A stretch of 32,597 nt of DNA from positions 1-32,597 of the forward strand of contig JAUWKK010000002.1 of the NCBI GenBank assembly GCA_030614245.1, read 5' to 3'. Numbering within the stretch: the stretch's first letter is position 1; every line of letters begins with the position of its first letter. A program made the position numbers and the translations under genes. Below the pieces are notes generated by a model, which worked only from the letters and a program-made list of their open reading frames with translations, was not told where the DNA came from and did no database searches. Positions 26,194-32,597 of this stretch are shown here, in pieces. The DNA comes from Planctomycetota bacterium (GTDB taxonomy: Bacteria; Planctomycetota; PUPC01; JABMSA01; JAUWKK01).

Positions 26194-26550
26194 TCAGTGG
26201 GGAATTTCATCATCGCCTGGACGAGACAGTTTCCGCCGTTCCTCGGTGGTCACCGGCTTGGTGTATGTGCATCCCTGATCCCGCGCCAAGCAATAGTAAA
26301 GCCTGGTGACGATATCGATAAAAGGACGCACGCGGGATGGTTCGCGGTTATCCGTCTTGCCAATCCGCATGTCGCTGCCGCATTTCGGGCATTGCGGGCC
26401 GGGCCCCGGTGCAGACCGCTCCCGGTATACCGGCACGATCTTTTTAGCCGTCTCCGGTACCGTCCCCGCCGGTTTCTTGCGGGCTGAGCCGCCGCTCTTT
26501 CGCCTGGCCCCCGCCTTCTTGCTATGCGATCTCTTCTTCGCCTTTGGCAT
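26194..26550 (-). CDS. Zinc-finger protein (Ogr/Delta-like layout)
   Basis: CPKCGSDMRIGKTDNREPSRVRPFIDIVTRLYYCLARDQGCTYTK. Confidence 0.5.
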   Translation of the reverse strand: MPKAKKRSHSKKAGARRKSGGSARKKPAGTVPETAKKIVPVYRERSAPGPGPQCPKCGSDMRIGKTDNREPSRVRPFIDIVTRLYYCLARDQGCTYTKPVTTEERRKLSRPGDDEIPH

Positions 26551-26593
26551 TTGTTTCTCCTGATTTTGCGCTCAGCCGCGCTTGATATAATCA

Positions 26594-27052
26594 CTAGGCG
26601 GTCGATGCGGCACCGGCGCCACCATCGCAGTCGGCGCGCCCCGTGCCCCCCCCTTCTTCGGCCGAATCTTTTTCGCTCTCTGCTTCTTCTCGTTTTTGCG
26701 CATCTAATGCTACTCCTATGTCATGCCAGGCGCGGTCGATACCCGCCTGAACGATGCCCCGTTGTTCATCCTCCAGCTCGACTATCGCCTCCATCCCTCC
26801 AATCTGCTCCCCGTGGAACTCCGCCGCTTGTTTGCAGGATTGCTTCTTGAGGTTTTCCAGACTCGCCTGCACGTTCCCCTCACGGGCAGCGAGCAGTACC
26901 AGCTCTTTCTCAAGCAGGATGATGGACTGCAGGCTTTGAATCTGCTCCCCATAGAACTTCGCCGCTTTTATGCAGGATTGCTTCCTGAGCTCTTCCTGCT
27001 GAATCCAGACTTTCATCTCCGCCACGTAGGTCTCGGTCTCCGCTTTCGTCAT
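26594..27052 (-). CDS. Hypothetical protein with internal 46-aa tandem duplication
   Basis: LRKQSCIKAAKFYGEQIQSLQSIILLEKE / LKKQSCKQAAEFHGEQIGGMEAIVELEDE; AAGGAG upstream. Confidence 0.6.
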   Translation of the reverse strand: MTKAETETYVAEMKVWIQQEELRKQSCIKAAKFYGEQIQSLQSIILLEKELVLLAAREGNVQASLENLKKQSCKQAAEFHGEQIGGMEAIVELEDEQRGIVQAGIDRAWHDIGVALDAQKREEAESEKDSAEEGGGTGRADCDGGAGAASTA

Positions 27053-27070
27053 CGGCATCTCCTTACAGTA

Positions 27071-27092
27071 TCGCCGGCGCCGAGGCCAGCGA
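27071..27092. repeat. 22-bp intergenic hairpin element, diverged copy 3
   Basis: Minus strand TCGCTGGCCTCGGCGCCGGCGA. Confidence 0.5.
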
Positions 27093-27093
27093 G

Positions 27094-29184
27094 CTAGTAC
27101 TCCGTCGTTATGTCCTTGGGCACGATTACCCGCCCAGCCCGCCTGGCGAGACGCGATCCCCGCGGCCCGCCCGGTTCTACCCATCCCCTCGGCTGTTTGC
27201 TGGCCGCCGCGGAGGCAGCGGCCACCTGCAACTTTTCGGCCTCGACCTCGAGAACCGTCATCATGGCCCCGCCCAGAGAATAGCAGGCACAGTCCCAGAC
27301 GTGGTAGCTCCCCTTTTCCACCCATACCCGCTTTTCCCTGCCTTTCACCATCGTTACCTCGCGCTTCGCGCGCATGAAGTGTGCGAATATCCATCCCTGA
27401 TTGCCGGGGCCTTTGCCGCGACCAGACCTGTCGCTGTTCGCCGCGTCCCGGGGGAAGTAATGATAGCCCGGACTCCCGGCTTCCCGAAATAGGCGGAACA
27501 GCACCTCGTCCTTGATGCGATCCACATCGAAGAACCACAATATCGAGTTATCGGGTTGCCTTCGGGCCTGCACCATATCCGGCGCGCCATCGATGAGCTG
27601 CAGTTGTTTGCCCGATGCCTTCATCTTGTTGAGCTGGCCTTCGGAGCGCCCGACGAGAGCATGCACCGCCCCACCCTGTTCTTTGCACCAGGTTCGTACC
27701 GTGTGGCCGAGAATGCCCTCGTGCTTGTAGCCAGTGTCGATCCATATCGATACGCAGTTGTAGATCGCCATTTGGGCCCGCACGGCGTCCAGAGCACGTC
27801 GCACGTCAGCTTTGGTCGGATCGCGCTCCAGACCCTCAGGGATGATCTCTTGCACGCCATAGTGCAACGTCCGGCGTGTCAGTGCCGCGTTGTAGCCATC
27901 GATGAGCCAGTATAGATTGATCTTCTGCACGTCGACCGCTCCCACGCAGAAATCCACGCCCTCGGGCAGGTCGCCCCCATCACCCAAGGGATCGAACCGG
28001 TAATCCGCAGCGTGTCTGGCGAGCAGGGCGTATGTAAGCGGCACTCCCTGCACATCGTCTTTCCACGGGATCGCCCAAGTGAACTGGCAGAGGGCTTTCT
28101 CTGCCGAGGTGCCCTCGGTTCTCTCGCCCGCCCATTCTTCTTCGGCGATGTCCGCCATCTTGCGCATCGTGCTATGCAGGGCATTCCAGCGGAAGCCGAA
28201 GGTACGCGTGGGCGGCGACGGGCCCACCACCTCGCCGTCGGGTTCCACGTGTTGGCCCCGGTGGACGATGCGAGGGTTGACTAAGGCGTTGCGCCGATCC
28301 AACTCACACCACACCGTGCCGCAATCAGCGCAGGCGTATGCACCACTAGCACGCGCCGCGAATTCATTTTCGGCATCCTCCCAGCCCCCGAACTGCTCCC
28401 GTTCGGGGCATTGCCAGGTACCGCAATGCGGGCATGCTACCATCACACGAGAATCCGAGCCGTTCTTGATCTCGGTATACACCCGACCCTTCTCTATGGA
28501 CATGGTACATTCGCCATAGAACACGGCGTCCTCGCTGAACGAGGCGGATCGGGCTTCAAATTGCTTGACCGGATCGGTCTCGCGAGAGACCGCGCCCGGC
28601 TGATCCATCTTATCCAGCTCCGTAGCTAATATGACCCGGGCCGTGTAGGAGGATCGCTGGGCATCGCTGCCGCCCGCGCCCATGAACCGCACCCTCGCGT
28701 CGTTCAGCAGCAGCAGCGATTTCGCCTTGCCGCCCCGACTGCCCGTCCCCGTCTCGGGCAGCAGATGCTTGTATCGGGTCATTTCCAGCGCCGGCAGTAT
28801 CCGCTCGATCCACACGGACTGCGCCAGCTCGATCACCGGCGCGCAGATTATGATATCCTCGGCCACCTCGAAGAGGTGATACGCGGCCGGGATCACGAGA
28901 AAGATGAAGGTCTTGCCGCCCTGCACTGGCCCGCTGCCGATGAACCGGCGAAAGACCCCGCCGTCCATAATCTGCAGCACCTGGCGCGTCCAGGGCATAA
29001 ATGACGTCTTGAACCGCAGGCCCCGCCTCGGCCCGGTGGGCAGGATCATCTCGGTCTCGGCGAACTCCAGGCGCGAACGCAACTTCCGCGGGCTGATGGC
29101 CCTGTAGAACGCCGTGATCGGCGCCAGCCAGTCCATCGCGGCACCTTGTTTAGCGGCCTTAGATAGTTGCGTCCGCTTCACCAT
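27094..29184 (-). CDS. Terminase large subunit (GpA family)
   Basis: GSGPVQGGKTFIFLVIPAAYHLFEVAEDIIICAPVIELAQSVW...ATELDKMDQPGAVSRETDPVKQFEARSASF. Confidence 0.9.
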   Translation of the reverse strand: MVKRTQLSKAAKQGAAMDWLAPITAFYRAISPRKLRSRLEFAETEMILPTGPRRGLRFKTSFMPWTRQVLQIMDGGVFRRFIGSGPVQGGKTFIFLVIPAAYHLFEVAEDIIICAPVIELAQSVWIERILPALEMTRYKHLLPETGTGSRGGKAKSLLLLNDARVRFMGAGGSDAQRSSYTARVILATELDKMDQPGAVSRETDPVKQFEARSASFSEDAVFYGECTMSIEKGRVYTEIKNGSDSRVMVACPHCGTWQCPEREQFGGWEDAENEFAARASGAYACADCGTVWCELDRRNALVNPRIVHRGQHVEPDGEVVGPSPPTRTFGFRWNALHSTMRKMADIAEEEWAGERTEGTSAEKALCQFTWAIPWKDDVQGVPLTYALLARHAADYRFDPLGDGGDLPEGVDFCVGAVDVQKINLYWLIDGYNAALTRRTLHYGVQEIIPEGLERDPTKADVRRALDAVRAQMAIYNCVSIWIDTGYKHEGILGHTVRTWCKEQGGAVHALVGRSEGQLNKMKASGKQLQLIDGAPDMVQARRQPDNSILWFFDVDRIKDEVLFRLFREAGSPGYHYFPRDAANSDRSGRGKGPGNQGWIFAHFMRAKREVTMVKGREKRVWVEKGSYHVWDCACYSLGGAMMTVLEVEAEKLQVAAASAAASKQPRGWVEPGGPRGSRLARRAGRVIVPKDITTEY

Positions 29185-29210
29185 CAGATGCTTTCCTTCC
29201 CGCGAATCAT

Positions 29211-30002
29211 CTACATTCCCAACTCCCGGACGACCTCGTTGATCGCGTCCCTGATGGCCTCGCCAACATCCGCACCGTGCTCTCGCGCGATGCCTTCGAA
29301 TGCCGTGCGCAGTCTGTGGCCGGCCACGCGGAATTGCGACGTTATCTCGAGGGCGTTAACCAACTCGCCGGATTCCCGATCAAGCTCGATGCGCATCAGC
29401 TGCGACCGCAGGTCTTTAATCTCCCGTTCGAAGAAGGCTATCGATTCCGGTCTCGGATCGGCGGCCTTCTTCAGCCGCTTGTCCATGTACTCCCGGAGGT
29501 ATGCGCACAACGAGCGGAGGTCGATACGCGCCTTACCACCCGCTTCGATCTTGCCGGCCCGCCGCATTTCCTTCACGTTGCGTTCCGTGCAGCCCAGGAG
29601 TTCAGCGGCCAAGCTCAGCGTTACGTCTGGCACATCCTTCGGGCCCTGCAGGCTCTGCCACTCGCGGAGCTGCCGGTACTCGCTGATGGTCAGGCTGTGC
29701 GCGTTTTTCCGGTACTTGGCGAGCAGCTGCCCGAGCGATGGTTCAAATACATTGCCAAAGACATCCTTCGCCGGCGGCTTCTCGCCGGCGGGTGCGGGCT
29801 CCGGTTGGCGCGGTTCAGCTCTTGCAGCAGCTTTTCGGCGGGGCTCTGGGCGACGGCTTCGAGCCGCCTTTTTCCGCACTCGCTTCTTCGCTGATGGCTT
29901 TTTGCTCCCGGACTTCGACGGACCTTTTACCCCCGCCTTTTTCCGCCTCGCTGGCGCCGGGGCCAGTGATACTCTCTTCCGCGTCGCCTTAGCCACATTC
30001 AA
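29211..30002 (-). CDS. Terminase small subunit-like (Nu1-like DNA-binding)
   Basis: LSLAAELLGCTERNVKEMRRAGKI HTH-like; basic low-complexity N-terminus; adjacent to TerL. Confidence 0.7.
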   Translation of the reverse strand: MNVAKATRKRVSLAPAPARRKKAGVKGPSKSGSKKPSAKKRVRKKAARSRRPEPRRKAAARAEPRQPEPAPAGEKPPAKDVFGNVFEPSLGQLLAKYRKNAHSLTISEYRQLREWQSLQGPKDVPDVTLSLAAELLGCTERNVKEMRRAGKIEAGGKARIDLRSLCAYLREYMDKRLKKAADPRPESIAFFEREIKDLRSQLMRIELDRESGELVNALEITSQFRVAGHRLRTAFEGIAREHGADVGEAIRDAINEVVRELGM

Positions 30003-30296
30003 TTGCCCTCATGCGGCATCCGCACTTTCATCAATGGTACATAATATCGACAGCCGCTGCAACTCACAGCCAGCCGGGGCCCACAGAAGAGGATGCCGCA
30101 TGGTGGTGTGCCCCATTCCGGTTTCCATGCGCATCCGGCAGGCTGGTTTGCCCGCTGTCGGGGCGCACGTGGTCGCCTCATTCTGGGCGCCGCGCAGGCT
30201 GTTCTGCCCTCCGCCGGCCACATTACGAGAGGCTTCGGGGAGATCCATCTAGCAGCCGCCCCAGTCCTATCATTTGGATGCCCTCCGCAAAAACCC

Positions 30297-30325
30297 TTGA
30301 CTGCTAATATCGGAGTCTCGATAAT
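30297..30325 (+). promoter_or_regulatory. Sigma70-like promoter for the plus-strand DUF523/TudS-like gene
   Basis: TTGACT-N17-GATAAT; 7-bp inverted repeat TATCGGA/TCCGATA (30308-30332) overlaps the -10. Confidence 0.75.
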
Positions 30326-30372
30326 TCCGATAGAATGTTATAGCTATGGCACACTTGTTAGGATGTGTTCCG

Positions 30373-30729
30373 ATGTCGGCCATCATCGTTTCAGCGTGTT
30401 TATTAGGCGTACCCTGCCGCTGGCATGGCCGCGCCGTCAGCCCGTCCAGCGTTTTGCGGAGATTCCGTCTGGCACATCCCGATATCCGGCTCATCGCCGT
30501 CTGCCCGGAAGAGATCGGCGGATTGCCGACGCCCAGGCCGCCGGTAAAGCGGCGACGCGGCCGTGTATTCGAGACCTGTGCCGAGAAGCCAAATCGGCGT
30601 GATGTTACCGGACGCGATGTCACTGATGCTTTCCGGGCGGGAGCCGCCGGCACGCTTGCTATTGCCCGCGAGAATGGCTGCCATGCCGCCATTCTTTGTA
30701 AGTGGAGCCCGTCTTGCGATCTAATATGA
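30373..30729 (+). CDS. DUF523 / TudS (2-thiouracil desulfurase)-like protein, short C-terminus
   Basis: MSAIIVSACLLGVPCRWHGRAVS...IRLIAVCPEEIGGLPTPRPPVKRRRGRVFE...GRDVTDAFRAGAAGTLAIARENGCHAAILCKWSPSCD. Confidence 0.8.
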   Translation: MSAIIVSACLLGVPCRWHGRAVSPSSVLRRFRLAHPDIRLIAVCPEEIGGLPTPRPPVKRRRGRVFETCAEKPNRRDVTGRDVTDAFRAGAAGTLAIARENGCHAAILCKWSPSCDLI

Positions 30730-31159
30730 TTCTGCCCGCGGGATTGTCAAGCCGGAAGCCGGCACCTGGTCCTCGACTACCTCGCCGTATGCTTCACCCA
30801 GCAACTCGGTCAGTGCATCCTCATCGAACCCGAGCAGCTCGATGTCGAAGTCCAATTCCTGCAACTCGCCGATCTCCAGCTTCAGCAGCGCCTCATCCCA
30901 ACCCGCGTTCGCAGCCAGCTTGTTGTCCGAGATTATCACCGCACGCTGCCATCACCCGGCCGTGGCCCGCGATGATGCCCCCTTCCGGGTCAATCAACAC
31001 CGGGTTCGTCCAGCCGAATTCCCGGATGCTGGCGACGATCTGAGCCACCTGCTCTTCGCTATGTGTCCGGGCGTTCCCAGCGTAGGGTTCCAGCACGTCC
31101 ACCGAACGATATATCACGCTCAGCTTTTTGCCGGCGACTTTCTTTTTCCTTTTCGACAT
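30721..31159 (-). pseudogene. ParB-domain gene with internal deletion and frame change
   Basis: MSKRKKKVAGKKLSVIYRSVDVLEPYAGNARTHSEEQVAQIVASIREFGWTNPVLIDPEGGIIAGHGRVMAA then, in another frame, IISDNKLAANAGWDEALLKLEIGELQELDFDIELLGFDED; intervening ParB residues missing. Confidence 0.7.
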
Positions 31160-32439
31160 ATCGGCTTCTGTCTCTTTGCCTTCTGTCCTGTCATCATCTG
31201 CCATCGGTCCACGATCACATCGCAATACCTCGGCTCGATCTCCATCCCATAGCAAACACGCCCGAGCTGCTCGGCGGCGATCAGCGTCGTGCCCGAGCCG
31301 AGGAAGGGGTCGTAGACGAGTTCGCCGGGCTTTGTGCTGTCGCCCATCTGCTCTGCTACCAACTCCATCGGCTTGATTGTTGGGTGCGCTTCGCTTTGCG
31401 TAGGGCGCTTGTATTCGAAGATGGTGTCGCGTGTCCTCTCCTTTGTGAAGTAGTGACCGGCACCCGGAGTCCAACCATAGAAGATCGGCTCGTGCCTGTA
31501 GTGATAGTCACTACGCCCCATCACGAAACTACTCTTCACCCATATCAATGAACGACGCCATATCTTCAAGTCGATGAGCACGGCACCAAAGACGTTATGT
31601 AGCGGCCCCGGCGGGGCCGCTACATACCACGCGGCTCCCTTCTCGCAGACCGCCACTGCAAGCGTGAACGCATTGGTCAGCAACGATTGCAGACCAACCT
31701 CGTCCAGGTTGTCTCCGGCGACCTCCATTCCGCCCATTCGCTTTCGTTCGGCGGGGCTGTATTGATGGCTGAACCCATCAACATACCCAACTCCGTACGG
31801 CGGATCAGTCCAAACCAATCGAGCCTTCTCGCCCGCCATTAGCATCGCAACGTCTTCCTTCTTCGTGCTGTCTCCGCACATCACGCGGTGCGGTCCCATC
31901 GTAATCAGATCGCCGGTTTTCGTCCTGGCCTTCTTCGGGGGCTGTGGCACCGCGTCCTCTTCCACCTCCGGCTCATCGACCGGGAAGTCCACCAGCAGCA
32001 GATCGAGGTTCAGTCGCTCGAATTGTTCCGGGTCGATATCCTGGAGGCCGTCCAGCAGCCCGGTCACGTCGATCGTGAAGTCGCCCGCGATGTGCGAATT
32101 GTTCGCCGTGAGGTTCGCCGCCTGCTCCGTCGCCAGGTCCCAGTCCACCACCCGCACATCGAACCGGTCACCCCCACACACCACATAGACTTTGCCTTGC
32201 CTCTTGTGGAACTTGCCCCCTGCCGCCTGCAACTGTGCCACGCGCTGATGCCCGCAGACCAGATTCCCGGTCTGAGAGTTCCAAACGATGCCGCTTATGT
32301 CCCCAAACTCGACCAGACTGTGGCGGAGGCCCTCCGCGGCTTCTTGTGTGATATCCCGCGGGTTGTAATGCGCGGGCCGCAAGTCGTCGAACGACCCCGG
32401 TATTTTGGGGTATGTTGTCATTTTTTTCCGCCGCGCCAT
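31120..32439 (-). CDS. ParB-domain/DNA methyltransferase (beta-class N4/N6 type)
   Basis: N-terminal LRPAHYNPRDITQEAAEGLRHSLVEFG...LVCGHQRVAQL; motif IV DPPYGVGY; motif I DPFLGSGTTLIAAEQLGR. Confidence 0.9.
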   Translation of the reverse strand: MARRKKMTTYPKIPGSFDDLRPAHYNPRDITQEAAEGLRHSLVEFGDISGIVWNSQTGNLVCGHQRVAQLQAAGGKFHKRQGKVYVVCGGDRFDVRVVDWDLATEQAANLTANNSHIAGDFTIDVTGLLDGLQDIDPEQFERLNLDLLLVDFPVDEPEVEEDAVPQPPKKARTKTGDLITMGPHRVMCGDSTKKEDVAMLMAGEKARLVWTDPPYGVGYVDGFSHQYSPAERKRMGGMEVAGDNLDEVGLQSLLTNAFTLAVAVCEKGAAWYVAAPPGPLHNVFGAVLIDLKIWRRSLIWVKSSFVMGRSDYHYRHEPIFYGWTPGAGHYFTKERTRDTIFEYKRPTQSEAHPTIKPMELVAEQMGDSTKPGELVYDPFLGSGTTLIAAEQLGRVCYGMEIEPRYCDVIVDRWQMMTGQKAKRQKPICRKGKRKSPAKS

Positions 32440-32597
32440 GCTTTGCGCCTCCGGGCCGTTTACATCCTAACTCTATGCTCTGGCCTGCTTTACGCATGAA
32501 TTCCTTATCATGCGATAAGCGTCAAAAGCGTTTGGGATACAACATAGTCCTTTTTTTCGCCTTAGTGCGTAAAAATGCCGACATATGCGTCGCTGAC

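Noticed and set aside
29948-29969. Fourth copy of the 22-bp hairpin element
   Set aside because: Similar palindromic layout (TCGCTGGCGCCGGGGCCAGTGA) but inside an Ala/Pro-rich coding stretch and more diverged; could be composition-driven.
29167-30252. Long plus-strand ORFs opposite structural genes (also 9844-10878, 17936-18958, 21816-22844, 12583-13485)
   Set aside because: They are mirror ORFs of well-supported minus-strand genes in GC-rich DNA, with low-complexity Arg/Ser/Pro-rich translations and no recognisable domains.
30893-31159. Programmed frameshift in the ParB-domain gene
   Set aside because: No slippery sequence at the junction and conserved residues are missing between the two parts, so deletion fits better.

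Overview
The window looks like part of a dsDNA tailed-phage (siphovirus-type) genome or prophage. Nearly every gene is on the minus strand, so it reads from right to left. Order: ParB-domain/DNA methyltransferase, a damaged ParB-domain gene, small and large (GpA-type) terminase, a CAT-anticodon tRNA, portal, head protease with a probable nested scaffold, decoration protein, major capsid, head-tail connectors, a tail-tube-like protein, a tail assembly chaperone with a likely -1 frameshift (A10 run), a short tape measure, tail tip/fibre proteins including a 905-aa hub ending in a collar-like domain, a DXD-type glycosyltransferase-like protein, and a two-TM membrane protein. After an intrinsic terminator and a near-consensus promoter comes a leftward operon of small accessory genes: an Xre-like HTH, many small zinc-ribbon proteins, an RNA polymerase alpha-CTD-like protein, a DUF4031 protein and a PP-loop protein. 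At the left edge is a replication-initiator-like HTH gene that the ORF track misses because it runs off the contig. The only convincing plus-strand gene is a short DUF523/TudS-like ORF with its own promoter and an overlapping operator-like palindrome. Main leads: (1) the alpha-CTD-like protein encoded downstream of a promoter with an A/T tract; (2) a ~111-bp leader repeated upstream of two accessory genes; (3) a 22-bp hairpin element in several intergenic spots; (4) origin-like palindromes inside the truncated HTH gene; (5) the TudS-like moron; (6) an initiator-like tRNA with C33. I found no recognisable endolysin or integrase. The 56-nt poly-C left end is most likely an artefact. All family calls come from reading the sequence; no searches were run.
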